A DNA stretch of 12,248 nt from Bacillota bacterium (GTDB lineage Bacteria; Bacillota; Clostridia; Lachnospirales; Lachnospiraceae): the NCBI GenBank assembly GCA_017861355.1, contig JAGFXQ010000074.1, positions 1-12,248 of the forward strand, in the 5' to 3' direction. A program made the translations under genes and the position numbers. Numbering within the stretch: position 1 is the stretch's first letter; the number at the start of each line of letters is the position of its first letter. Positions 5,642 through 12,248 of this stretch are shown here, piece by piece. Under the pieces are notes generated by a model. The model saw only the letters and a program-made list of their open reading frames with translations, made no database searches and was not told where the DNA came from.

Positions 5642-6520
5642 ATGTTGAAGAGTATGACAGGCTTTGGGCGTTGTGAGATTGCCGGAGTTGATCGTAAAAT
5701 AACGGTTGAGATGAAAGCAGTGAATCACAGATATTGCGATATTTCGATTAAGATGCCAAAGAAACTTAGCTTCTTTGAAGCGGGCATTCGAAATGTATTA
5801 AAGCAATACATTGGCAGAGGCAAGATAGATATCTACATTACATACGAAGACTATACAGAGAATAATGTATGTGTCAAGTATAATGCGGATCTGGCAAGAG
5901 AGTATTATGCGAATCTGGACAAGATGAGCAAAGAATTCGGAATCGAGAATGATATCCGCGTTTCTGCCTTATCCAGATACCCGGAAGTGTTTACGCTGGA
6001 AGAGCAGACTATCGATGAGAAAGAGCTTTGGGCGCTGGTGGAAGAAGCAGTGAAAACGGCATCAAGTCGTTTTGTAGAAACCAGAATCAGTGAAGGTGAA
6101 CACCTAAGACTTGATATTGTCGCAAAACTGGATGGTATGTTAAGCCTGGTTGATTTTATCGAGACAAGATCCCCGGAGATTGTTAACGAATATCGTAATA
6201 AGCTTATGGCTAAGGTTACGGAATTGTTAGGCGATACAAGGGTAGAAGAGAGTATACTTGTTACAGAAGTTACGGTATTTGCAGATAAGATCTGTGTGGA
6301 TGAGGAGACAGTTAGACTTCGTGCACATATTATCAATATGAAGGAAGCCTTGAATGAAAGTGATAATGTCGGCAGAAAGCTGGATTTTATTGCTCAGGAG
6401 ATGAATCGTGAAGCGAATACGATACTCTCGAAGGCAAATGACCTTGAGATTACCAATAAAGCAATCGATTTAAAGACTGAGATTGAGAAGGTAAGAGAGC
6501 AAATTCAAAATATTGAATAG
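5642..6520 (+). CDS. yicC: YicC family endoribonuclease
   Basis: A 292-residue protein of the YicC family, reported as an endoribonuclease in Escherichia coli, where it affects small-RNA turnover; the Firmicutes role is less clear. The N-terminal YicC-like domain begins with the signature LKSMTGFGR, followed by VEMKAVNHRYCDISIKMPK. The C-terminal DUF1732 domain ends with FIAQEMNREANTILSKAND and KTEIEKVREQIQNIE, near-universal for the family. I chose the ATG at 5642 because it gives the usual family N-terminus (M-x-KSMTGFGR). An in-frame ATG at 5624 has no ribosome site, while AAAGAG lies about nine nt before 5642. It is the first gene of a cluster, with remA 24 nt downstream. Length is usual (about 290). 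Confidence 0.93.
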   Translation: MLKSMTGFGRCEIAGVDRKITVEMKAVNHRYCDISIKMPKKLSFFEAGIRNVLKQYIGRGKIDIYITYEDYTENNVCVKYNADLAREYYANLDKMSKEFGIENDIRVSALSRYPEVFTLEEQTIDEKELWALVEEAVKTASSRFVETRISEGEHLRLDIVAKLDGMLSLVDFIETRSPEIVNEYRNKLMAKVTELLGDTRVEESILVTEVTVFADKICVDEETVRLRAHIINMKEALNESDNVGRKLDFIAQEMNREANTILSKANDLEITNKAIDLKTEIEKVREQIQNIE

Positions 6521-6544
6521 AAGCAACAGAAATGAGGAATAACT

Positions 6545-6826
6545 TTGAATAAGTTAGTGAATGTTGGCTTTGGAAATGTTGTGAATTCCAGTAAAATTAT
6601 CAGTATTATCAGTCCAGAGGCGGCACCAATCAAACGAATGGTGCAATCAGCAAAGGATACAGGCTTCGCGATCGATGCAACTTGCGGGAGGCGAACAAAG
6701 GCAGTTATCGTTACAGAAAGCGGTCATTTGATTCTGTCCTCGTTATTACCGGAGACGATTGCAGGCAGAGTAAATCAGAAGGAAGTGTCCGATGCCTTGG
6801 ATACATCCGAATTATTAGTAAAATAA
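6545..6826 (+). CDS. remA: RemA-like regulator (DUF370)
   Basis: A 93-residue DUF370 protein. In Bacillus subtilis RemA is a DNA-binding activator of biofilm-matrix and osmoprotection genes, and it assembles into rings. The family core is clear: VNVGFGNVVNSSKIISIISPEAAPIKRMVQSAKD, then IDATCGRRTKAVIVTESGHLILSSLLPETIAGRV. Translation begins at a TTG codon, supported by GAGGA about seven nt upstream and by the exact position of the family N-terminus; no ATG or GTG fits. It lies between yicC and rpoZ. In most Firmicutes guanylate kinase (gmk) sits directly after remA, but here only 31 nt separate remA from rpoZ. Whether it controls matrix genes in this organism cannot be told from sequence. Confidence 0.92.
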   Translation: MNKLVNVGFGNVVNSSKIISIISPEAAPIKRMVQSAKDTGFAIDATCGRRTKAVIVTESGHLILSSLLPETIAGRVNQKEVSDALDTSELLVK

Positions 6827-6857
6827 ACCTTGTAACAACAGGAAGGAGAAATAAATT

Positions 6858-7109
6858 ATGTTACATCCATCATACACGGATTTAATGAGAGTAGTAAACA
6901 GTGAGGTAGAACCTGGTGAGCAGCCGGTAGTAAACAGCAGATATTCCATCGTTATTGCAACAGCAAGACGCGCAAGACAAATTATTGACGGATCTGTTCC
7001 GTTAGTAGATGTTACTTATCCCAAGCCTTTATCCATCGCAGTTGAGGAGTTATATCGCTCCAAGGTTAAAATTGTTGGTGATGATGAGACCAGAGAAAAT
7101 CAGAATTAG
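6858..7109 (+). CDS. rpoZ: DNA-directed RNA polymerase omega subunit
   Basis: An 83-residue omega subunit, which binds the beta' subunit and helps assemble and stabilise RNA polymerase. Family marks are the N-terminal LHPSYTDLMR, the core SRYSIVIATARRARQI with its ARRAR basic helix, and the C-terminal KPLSIAVEELYRSKVKI. Length is normal for Clostridia. AAGGAG lies about eight nt before the ATG. It is 31 nt after remA and presumably in the same transcript. It is followed by two hairpins, the second of which may end the operon. Confidence 0.93.
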   Translation: MLHPSYTDLMRVVNSEVEPGEQPVVNSRYSIVIATARRARQIIDGSVPLVDVTYPKPLSIAVEELYRSKVKIVGDDETRENQN

Positions 7110-7125
7110 TTATAAGTTAATGTGA

Positions 7126-7153
7126 AAGAAGGCTTCCGATGATGAAGCTTCTT
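7126..7153 (+). repeat. Hairpin after rpoZ without a U-run
   Basis: AAGAAGGCTTC pairs with GAAGCTTCTT around a seven-nt loop (7137-7143), with one bulged G. It has no T-tract, so it may protect the 3' end or act with the next hairpin as a terminator. Confidence 0.55.
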
Positions 7154-7168
7154 CATAACATAATCATC

Positions 7169-7211
7169 AGCACTTTCATATGATCATTATATGAAGGTGC
7201 TTTATCGTTTA
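7169..7211 (+). terminator. Probable weak terminator of the yicC-remA-rpoZ operon
   Basis: A 13-bp stem, AGCACTTTCATAT with ATATGAAGGTGCT (7169-7181 with 7189-7201, one G-T pair), followed by TTATCGTTTA. The T-run is broken, so termination may be partial, letting transcription continue into the signal peptidase gene. The stretch 7212-7299 shows no clear promoter. Confidence 0.5.
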
Positions 7212-7299
7212 TAAGGAGCGCGGAGCGAGGGAAAGGAAGATTACCGTGTCTTAGAAGCCTGAAAGAGTTATTAAGACAAAGGCCGATCGTGGAAGAGTT

Positions 7300-7962
7300 A
7301 TGGATGCAACAGAGAATAAAAACTATAATGAAGACATTCAGGATAACGACGATGAGTTATTTGATGAGGAGTTGGATATTGATACAATAGAAGATGCTCC
7401 GGAGGAAGAAGAACCGGATATAAAAGGCAGGAGTAATGCAAAAGGCTTATTATATGATTTGTTATTTTATGCTGTATTGATTTTTGTATGTATTTATATA
7501 TTACCAAACTTTGTGATACAAAGAACAATAGTGGATGGATCCTCCATGGCAAATACGTTGCAGGATGGGGAACACCTATACGTTGAAAAATTATCTTATC
7601 GGTTTGATGCACTGGATCGGTTTGATATTATTGTTTTTTATCCATACGGAAGAGACAGCGAAGAGTATTATGTAAAAAGAATCATCGGAATGCCGGGTGA
7701 GACTATCCAGATTATTGGCAGCGATATCTATATTAATGGTGAGATACTGGAAGAACACTATGGTAAGGATCCAATTACAGACCCCGGACGAGCCGTTGAA
7801 CCGATCACTCTCGGTGAGGATGAATACTTTGTTATGGGTGATAACCGAAGTGTTAGTAAGGATAGCCGTACCGAGGAAGTCGGGAATGTTAAAAAAGAAA
7901 ATATCGGCGGTCGAGCAATTTTTCGTATTAAACCTTTAAGCAGGTTCGGCCTGTTGGATTAG
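7300..7962 (+). CDS. lepB: Signal peptidase I
   Basis: A 220-residue membrane serine protease that removes signal peptides from exported proteins. After a strongly acidic cytoplasmic tail (residues 11-40, mostly Asp/Glu), one transmembrane helix (about 50-70, LLYDLLFYAVLIFVCIYIL) anchors the enzyme with the catalytic domain outside. The nucleophile is S82 in VDGSSMANTL, the general base is K126 in YYVKRIIGMPG, and the box E motif GDNRSVSKDSR is at 180-190. One helix and short length are typical of Gram-positive type I peptidases. The ribosome site (GGAAGAG at 7291-7297) is weak and close, but the ATG fits the family. A substrate is at hand in the secreted protein at 9349. Its position between rpoZ and holA is not the commonest arrangement. 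Confidence 0.94.
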   Translation: MDATENKNYNEDIQDNDDELFDEELDIDTIEDAPEEEEPDIKGRSNAKGLLYDLLFYAVLIFVCIYILPNFVIQRTIVDGSSMANTLQDGEHLYVEKLSYRFDALDRFDIIVFYPYGRDSEEYYVKRIIGMPGETIQIIGSDIYINGEILEEHYGKDPITDPGRAVEPITLGEDEYFVMGDNRSVSKDSRTEEVGNVKKENIGGRAIFRIKPLSRFGLLD

Positions 7963-7973
7963 AGAAATTGAAT

Positions 7974-8006
7974 TGTAAATTTATATTTTATGTCTTGCAA
8001 TTTACA
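7974..8006 (+). repeat. Inverted repeat overlapping the holA promoter
   Basis: TGTAAATT (7974-7981) and AATTTACA (7999-8006) form an 8-bp perfect dyad with 17 nt between. The right arm overlaps the -35 of the candidate holA promoter, so it could be an operator or an AT-rich hairpin. Confidence 0.45.
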
Positions 8007-8023
8007 TAGGGATTCGGTAGAAT
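7995..8023 (+). promoter_or_regulatory. Candidate promoter of holA
   Basis: TTGCAA at 7995-8000, a 17-nt spacer, and TAGAAT at 8018-8023, about 33 nt before the holA ATG. Both boxes are one base from consensus or close to it. Confidence 0.55.
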
Positions 8024-8055
8024 AGATAATGTTCTGACAAACGGGAGTATTTATA

Positions 8056-9033
8056 ATGAAGGTAATTAAGGAGCATATAAAAACCGGAAGCTTCAAAAAG
8101 TTCTATCTTCTCTATGGTAGTGAAGACTACTTGAAGAAGCTCTATCGTGATAAATTAAAGACTGCAATACTGCAGGACGGCGGGGATATGAATTTCAACT
8201 ATTTCGAGGGGAAAGACGTGGAACCAAAGCGGGTATATGAGGCAGCACAGACATTACCCTTCTTTCAGGATAAGAGACTGATCGTGATAGAAAATAGCGG
8301 ATTATTCAAAGCTCAGAGTGATCTGAGTGAGCTTCTAAGTGAGACTCCGGATACGACTGTTATAATATTTGTGGAATCAGAGATTGATAAACGCAGTAAA
8401 TTATTTAAGCTTGTTCGTGATCATGGTACGGTATCCGAGATGAATGGTCTGGATGAGCAGAATCTTAAGCTTTTTGTAGCCTCACTCCTGGAGCAAGAGA
8501 AAAAGAAGATTACAGAAGTCTCGATTAATTATCTTCTTGAGAAAACAGGTTCGGATATGATCAATATCTGTAACGAGGTTGAGAAATTAATCAGTTATAC
8601 TTATGGTAAAGAAGTGATAACACCGGAAGATATTGATACGGTTATCACAACTCAGATCACCGGTAAGATCTTTCTTATGATTGATGCGATCGGTACCAAG
8701 CAGCAAAGTAAAGCTTTAGAACTCTATTATGATCTGCTTTCGGTCAGAGAAAAGCCCATGTCAATCCTTTATCTGATTTCAAGACATTTTAATATTCTGA
8801 TGCAAGCGAAGAATCTTCAGTCCCTTGGATACAATCCTTCCTCCATCAGTGAGAAGGTTGGAGTTCCACCCTTTGCAGTGAATAAGTATCTGGGACAAGC
8901 GAAGAACTTCACCACAGCCAGATTAAAGGAAGCACTGGAATTCAGCATTGATATTGAAGAACAGGTTAAGACAGGACGAATGTTGGAAAAGATCGGCGTT
9001 GAATTATTTATCGTCACCTTTAGCAAAAGATAA
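8056..9033 (+). CDS. holA: DNA polymerase III delta subunit (clamp loader)
   Basis: A 325-residue HolA-family protein, the clamp-loader subunit that opens the beta sliding clamp at the replication fork. Recognisable features are the N-terminal FYLLYGSEDYLKKLYRDKL (degenerate AAA+ P-loop region, no functional GKT), FFQDKRLIVIENS (about 70-83, clamp-contact region) and TVIIFVESEIDKRSKLFK. The helical middle KTGSDMINICNEVEKLISY is followed by the C-terminal collar domain with FLMIDAIGTKQQSKALEL and SILYLISRHFNIL. Length is slightly under the usual 330-350. GGGAG lies eight nt before the ATG. In Firmicutes holA is usually near rpsT; here a tRNA and a surface protein gene separate them. comEC, a frequent upstream neighbour, is not present. 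Confidence 0.92.
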   Translation: MKVIKEHIKTGSFKKFYLLYGSEDYLKKLYRDKLKTAILQDGGDMNFNYFEGKDVEPKRVYEAAQTLPFFQDKRLIVIENSGLFKAQSDLSELLSETPDTTVIIFVESEIDKRSKLFKLVRDHGTVSEMNGLDEQNLKLFVASLLEQEKKKITEVSINYLLEKTGSDMINICNEVEKLISYTYGKEVITPEDIDTVITTQITGKIFLMIDAIGTKQQSKALELYYDLLSVREKPMSILYLISRHFNILMQAKNLQSLGYNPSSISEKVGVPPFAVNKYLGQAKNFTTARLKEALEFSIDIEEQVKTGRMLEKIGVELFIVTFSKR

Positions 9034-9070
9034 TTAAATATTATGTTAATTATATAGACCGAATATGGTT

Positions 9071-9076
9071 TATAAT
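9071..9076 (+). promoter_or_regulatory. Candidate -10 box for the tRNA-Ser gene
   Basis: A perfect TATAAT 10 nt before the tRNA's first base. The sequence 17 nt further upstream is only AATTAT, so the -35 is poor. Read-through from holA could also supply the tRNA. Confidence 0.4.
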
Positions 9077-9086
9077 AATTATAGAT

Positions 9087-9174
9087 GGAAGCGTATCGAA
9101 GTGGTCATAACGGCCCTGACTCGAAATCAGGTAGTCCCTAACGGGGCTCGTGGGTTCGAATCCCACCGCTTCCG
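9087..9174 (+). tRNA. tRNA-Ser (anticodon CGA)
   Basis: A complete type II tRNA. The acceptor stem pairs GGAAGCG (9087-9093) with CGCTTCC (9167-9173), with discriminator G at 9174. The anticodon stem is CCTGA/TCAGG with loop CTCGAAA, anticodon CGA at 9122-9124, reading UCG serine codons. A long variable arm (GTCCC-taac-GGGGC) is typical of tRNA-Ser. The T arm is GTGGG-TTCGAAT-CCCAC. The 3' CCA is not encoded (CTT follows), so it must be added by CCA-transferase. Confidence 0.97.
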
Positions 9175-9179
9175 CTTAT

Positions 9180-9206
9180 GGGAGGTGGATCATACCTCCC
9201 TTTTTT
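9180..9206 (+). terminator. Rho-independent terminator of the tRNA-Ser gene
   Basis: Stem GGGAGGT/ACCTCCC (9180-9186 with 9194-9200), seven-nt loop, followed by six T residues. It starts five nt after the tRNA ends. From 9207 to 9348 I see no convincing promoter for the next gene, only short inverted repeats (ATTTCTT/AAGAAAT near 9246-9283). Confidence 0.9.
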
Positions 9207-9348
9207 GTGAAATAAAATTAAGTACAAATAAATGCAACCATGGAAATTTCTTCATCGTCTAATGGACATCAGAGCAAAGAAATAACTTATGAGGAAGGGA
9301 GAGAGTTACCTCATTTGTTCCGAAAATAATAAGAAAAGGAGAATTATG

Positions 9349-11634
9349 ATGAGAAGATTATTTGTATTAATGTTAAGTGGTGTCATCTTAGCCTCATCGG
9401 TATCAATGGATGCGAGTGCAGCTACAGCAAAAACAATAACAAAAGATATGCCGGTTGCAAGTGCGCCGATTTCAATTATTAAAGGAGAGCCTATGGGAAG
9501 CACCTCGCAGCCCTCACAATTAGCTTTAGAGGATGCGATTAAATCGGTAAAAGCGAAGATCACAGTTCCTACCGAGTATTCTGTTTTTAATTATTATTTT
9601 AATGATGCAAGCACCTATTCCGATGGCTTCTGGAACATGACCTGGAGTACAACGGACGGTAATTCCAGCATTACAGTAAGTTGTGATGAGAGTTATCATA
9701 TTACTAGCTTTTCTCAATATAACAATAATGGGACAGCAACCGGAATTTCAAAGTATCTGAAAAAAGAACTTAGAGATACCGCAGAAAAGTATATCGCGCA
9801 AGTGGCACCTGAGACCAATGGCAAGCTGGAATATATAAATGCTAACTTTGACAGCATGTACAGCGGTAACTACGTATATAATTATCAGAGAATAGAGAAT
9901 GGAATAGCATTTCCGGATAATACGGTTCAGGTATATGTCAATAGCATCACCGGTAATGTCAGTGCACTGAATGTGAATTGGCTGTACAATGCAAAGCTTC
10001 CTTCTTCCACTACGGAGATCACGAAGGAAAAGGCAACGCAGCTAATTAAAGATAATATGAAAATGAAACTGGTTTATCGTTCGAATTATTATTCGATCTT
10101 TGACCAGAATGGAAACTCGACAAAGAAAGCATTTCTTGTCTATGAACCCACCCAGTCTTATATCTCAGTAGATGCGAAGACCGGCAAGATATATTTGACC
10201 AAAACGGAGTGGATCAATACACGGGATGAGATGAATAAAGCAACAGAGGCTGCAGCAGCCGATAGTAGTGCAGCAACCACGACCAGTCAGCTGACGGAGG
10301 AAGAGATTGCAAAAGTCAAGGAGTTAGCAAATATCATCTCGAAGGAAGCGGCAATCAAGGTTATTACCGGTAACTCTGCCTTATATCTGGATAAAAATCT
10401 AACTTCCTACACAGCAACTTTGAATAAAGCAGAAGATCGCAGCGGTAAATCCACTTATGTATGGAATATAAGCTTAAGCGATCCCAGAGAGATTAACTAT
10501 GAAAAGGATAAGAGCTATTACAGAGCCTATGCCTATGCTTCTGTTGATGCGGTATCCGGAAAGATCCTGAGCTTCAGTGCAACCGTGAAGAGCTATTATG
10601 ATGAGATCAGTAAGAAGTGGAACTCAGTTAAGGTACCATTCGATCGTAAAGAAGCGCAGGCGGTCCTGGAGAAATTCTTAAAGAAGCAGAGCAGTACTCG
10701 TTTTAATAACTCTGTATTAACAGACTCGACCGATGATTACGTGGTATATTATAAAAATGAACAACCGGTTTATGGCGGATATCATTATCAATACAATCGT
10801 GTAAATGAAGGCATCGAGTATCCCTATAACAGTATCTATGGTTCGGTTGACGGTGTTACCGGTAAAATCTATTCCTTTGGCTCCTATTGGGATGATGATA
10901 TTGTATTTGAATCTCCAAAGGGAGCTATGACAGCGGAGAAGGCATTAGAGACCTACCTGAGCAAAGATGGTTATGAGCTTCAATATGAGATCAATCAGAT
11001 TACAAAATATACACCTGCGAAGCAGACCAAAGAGATCATAGAAGTAAATGATTTATCGAAAACAGAGTATGAAGTTCGCTTAGTGTATTCCCCCGTGATC
11101 AATCCGCCTTATATCTCTCCATTCACAGGAGAACAGCTGAATTATCAGGGAGAGGTTTATAAAGAAGCAAAGCCTTATACGTATCAGGACATCAAGGATG
11201 AAAAATATTATCGCAGTATTCTGTTGCTTGCAGATATGAATATTGGTTTTGACGGAGAGAACTTCTTACCGGATCAAGCAATCACAGTAAGTGAATTGAA
11301 TGAATTGCTGAACAAGATAGGGTATTATTATACAGGAGAAGTTGCTAAGGAAGTAAATAACAACCGGATCACCAGAGAGGAAATTGCCGCAACCTTTATT
11401 GCAAAGCTTGGTTTAGAGAAAATGGCTAATTTATCGGGGATATATAAGACCGGTTATGCAGATGAGAGCTCTATCGATACCAAGTTCCTGGGCGCAGTAG
11501 CACTGGCGAAGGGTTATGGATTAATGGCTTCCAATAGTGATAATAACTTTAACCCTAAGAGTAATATCACTCGCTTTGATGCGGTTAACTTAATTCTGAA
11601 ATATATCGAAGTGCAGAAGAGTGGAATTTATTAA
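9349..11634 (+). CDS. Secreted PepSY/YcdB-repeat protein with C-terminal S-layer-homology-like region
   Basis: A predicted secreted protein of 761 residues. The start is the second of two adjacent ATGs (9349; the first at 9346), placed seven nt after AAGGAG. The N-terminus MRRLFVLMLSGVILASSV with ASA/AT is a signal peptide cut near residue 25. The body shows repeated PepSY/YcdB-type modules, each ending in a strand-turn unit: NSITGNVSAL (about 197), VDAKTGKIY (274), VDAVSGKILSF (399) and VDGVTGKIYSFG (500). Such modules are associated with inhibition or chaperoning of proteases, or with the cell wall, in Firmicutes. Residues about 621-757 carry degenerate SLH-like repeats (LLLADMNIGFDGENFLPD, ITREEIAATFIAKLG, AVALAKGYGLM, FNPKSNITRFDAVNLILKYI), which could tether it to wall polymers. 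There is no catalytic motif that I can see. It converges on rpsT. Domain call good; function unknown. Confidence 0.85.
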   Translation: MRRLFVLMLSGVILASSVSMDASAATAKTITKDMPVASAPISIIKGEPMGSTSQPSQLALEDAIKSVKAKITVPTEYSVFNYYFNDASTYSDGFWNMTWSTTDGNSSITVSCDESYHITSFSQYNNNGTATGISKYLKKELRDTAEKYIAQVAPETNGKLEYINANFDSMYSGNYVYNYQRIENGIAFPDNTVQVYVNSITGNVSALNVNWLYNAKLPSSTTEITKEKATQLIKDNMKMKLVYRSNYYSIFDQNGNSTKKAFLVYEPTQSYISVDAKTGKIYLTKTEWINTRDEMNKATEAAAADSSAATTTSQLTEEEIAKVKELANIISKEAAIKVITGNSALYLDKNLTSYTATLNKAEDRSGKSTYVWNISLSDPREINYEKDKSYYRAYAYASVDAVSGKILSFSATVKSYYDEISKKWNSVKVPFDRKEAQAVLEKFLKKQSSTRFNNSVLTDSTDDYVVYYKNEQPVYGGYHYQYNRVNEGIEYPYNSIYGSVDGVTGKIYSFGSYWDDDIVFESPKGAMTAEKALETYLSKDGYELQYEINQITKYTPAKQTKEIIEVNDLSKTEYEVRLVYSPVINPPYISPFTGEQLNYQGEVYKEAKPYTYQDIKDEKYYRSILLLADMNIGFDGENFLPDQAITVSELNELLNKIGYYYTGEVAKEVNNNRITREEIAATFIAKLGLEKMANLSGIYKTGYADESSIDTKFLGAVALAKGYGLMASNSDNNFNPKSNITRFDAVNLILKYIEVQKSGIY

Positions 11635-11682
11635 GAGTAATAGAATAAGCTATTTTGTGATTAAAAGATTAAGAGAATAATA

Positions 11683-11724
11683 TAATGACAAGCGGAAACG
11701 AGTTATCGTTTCCGCTTGTCATTA
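11683..11724 (+). terminator. 18-bp perfect inverted repeat, probable 3' end of the surface-protein transcript
   Basis: TAATGACAAGCGGAAACG pairs perfectly with CGTTTCCGCTTGTCATTA around the loop AGTTAT (11701-11706). It is a very stable stem, but there is no T-tract on either strand. It may act with the next hairpin (11734-11757) to end the plus-strand transcript or to shield its 3' end. Confidence 0.5.
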
Positions 11725-11757
11725 GAAAAAAATAAGGCTGCCATTGCTGGCAGCCTT
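11725..11757 (-). terminator. Rho-independent terminator of rpsT
   Basis: Read on the minus strand, a 10-bp perfect stem AAGGCTGCCA/TGGCAGCCTT with a four-nt loop is followed by ATTTTTTTC. It lies about 18 nt after the rpsT stop. On the plus strand the same stem is followed by TCTTATT, so it may also help terminate the convergent gene. Confidence 0.88.
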
Positions 11758-11774
11758 TCTTATTGATTAATAAA

Positions 11775-12038
11775 TTATGCGATATTATTAACAGCCTTGG
11801 TTATGCGAGATACTTTTCTAGAAGCTGTGTTCTTGTGATAAACACCTTTAGAACAAGCCTTATCGATCTCAGTAACTGCTTCAACTAAGCTTGTCTGAGC
11901 GAGATTCTTGTCGCCAGTAGCAACCGCAGCATCTACTTTCTTCATCATAGTCTTAACCTTGGACTTAATTTGCTTATTTCTAATAGCCTTAGTCTCGTTT
12001 ACTAAAATTCTCTTCTTAGCAGATTTAATGTTAGCCAA
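11775..12038 (-). CDS. rpsT: 30S ribosomal protein S20
   Basis: An 87-residue S20, a primary binder of 16S rRNA in 30S assembly. The sequence ANIKSAKKRILVNETKAIRNKQIKSKVKTMMKK and the C-terminal SKGVYHKNTASRKVSRITKAVNNIA are unmistakable. It starts at a TTG codon (12038): GGAGG lies eight nt before it, and the mature S20 N-terminus is always ANIKSA(K/Q). Another TTG five codons upstream overlaps the ribosome site and is rejected. It is monocistronic, with its own promoter, long leader and terminator, and converges on the surface-protein gene. S20 synthesis is autoregulated in E. coli, and a poor start codon is part of that control there; the TTG and leader here would suit a similar mechanism (inference). 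Confidence 0.97.
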   Translation of the reverse strand: MANIKSAKKRILVNETKAIRNKQIKSKVKTMMKKVDAAVATGDKNLAQTSLVEAVTEIDKACSKGVYHKNTASRKVSRITKAVNNIA

Positions 12039-12179
12039 TTCGTACACCTCCAAATATTAATTTATTATCAACCACAGTGCCAAGTACACCAAATTGAGAG
12101 TGAGATGCAAGCTTGGATATCGTTGTTCGAATACTTTGTTTCATTAAATCCGGACACGGACGCTCTAATGGAAACATAC
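12039..12179 (-). promoter_or_regulatory. Structured 5' leader of rpsT
   Basis: About 140 nt separate the expected start point (near 12179) from the TTG. At its 5' end a long hairpin spans 12175-12138: GTTTC-c-ATTA pairs with TAATGAAAC, enclosing an inner TCCG-tgtc-CGGA stem. A second, weaker fold is CCAAG/CTTGG with CAC/GTG inside it, before the GGAGGTG ribosome site. It could be an autoregulatory S20 leader or a stabilising 5' hairpin. No known riboswitch is recognised. Confidence 0.45.
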
Positions 12180-12185
12180 TATTAT

Positions 12186-12214
12186 ATAGTAGTCTATCCG
12201 AATTATTCTGTCAA
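12186..12214 (-). promoter_or_regulatory. Strong sigma-A promoter of rpsT
   Basis: On the minus strand, a perfect TTGACA (12214-12209), a 17-nt spacer, and TACTAT (12191-12186). The surroundings are AT-rich, as expected for a ribosomal protein gene. The remaining 12215-12248 is AT-rich with nothing identifiable. Confidence 0.8.
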
Positions 12215-12248
12215 TACATAATTTTAAAAACTTTGTAAAAAAATAATA

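Noticed and set aside
5905..6336. 143-residue open frame on the minus strand inside yicC
   Set aside because: It is fully antisense to a clear YicC coding sequence, rich in Ser/Thr as expected for a shadow frame, and has no ribosome site.
7215..7240. Degenerate copy of the 1442-1623 repeat (GGAGCGCGGAGCGAG)
   Set aside because: Only a loose likeness in GAGCG/GCGAG words; no matching hairpins.
9240..9290. tRNA-like or riboswitch-like sequence before the secreted protein gene
   Set aside because: A short stretch looks like a tRNA D arm, but there is no acceptor, anticodon or T arm; the inverted repeats are short and AT-rich.
9289..9348. Longer N-terminus for the secreted protein
   Set aside because: It would place charged residues before the signal peptide; AAGGAG sits at the right distance only for 9346/9349.

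Overview
The window looks like a chromosomal segment of a low-GC Gram-positive anaerobe of class Clostridia, most likely Lachnospiraceae-like (relatives of Lachnoclostridium phytofermentans or Anaerocolumna). This rests on the AT-rich sequence, strong AGGAGG-type ribosome binding sites, the yicC-remA-rpoZ cluster, an Rrf2 regulator next to sulfur-amino-acid genes, an amidase/SPOR protein and an S-layer-type surface protein. The assignment comes from gene content only; no search was run.

Region 1 (1-1710) holds the C-terminal third of a P-type cation ATPase, then a Rrf2-family regulator with three clustered cysteines. The end of the regulator gene runs into two tandem ~88-bp repeats. Each copy folds into two hairpins whose stems differ between copies yet stay paired. 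A rho-independent terminator follows. Region 2 (1782-4281) is a probable operon for sulfur assimilation: O-acetylhomoserine sulfhydrylase, then cysteine synthase. It has its own strong promoter and a leader that shares short words with the regulator's promoter. This suggests, without proving, that the Rrf2 protein controls both as a CymR-like regulator.

Region 3 (4246-5524) holds a small unrecognised minus-strand gene that converges on cysK at a bidirectional terminator. Its promoter is back-to-back with that of a plus-strand amidase_3 + SPOR protein. That amidase keeps three zinc-ligand positions but has Gly where the catalytic Glu normally sits.

Region 4 (5539-9206) is housekeeping: yicC, remA (TTG start), rpoZ, signal peptidase I, holA and tRNA-Ser(CGA) with its terminator. 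The gmk gene that usually sits between remA and rpoZ is absent. Region 5 (9207-12248) holds a 761-residue secreted protein with repeated PepSY/YcdB-like modules and C-terminal S-layer-homology-like repeats. It converges on rpsT (minus strand, TTG start), which has a strong promoter and a ~140-nt structured leader.

I see no CRISPR array, transposase, phage gene or defence system. The best candidates for something new are the covarying tandem hairpin repeat, the Glu-less amidase and the shared rrf2/metY promoter words.
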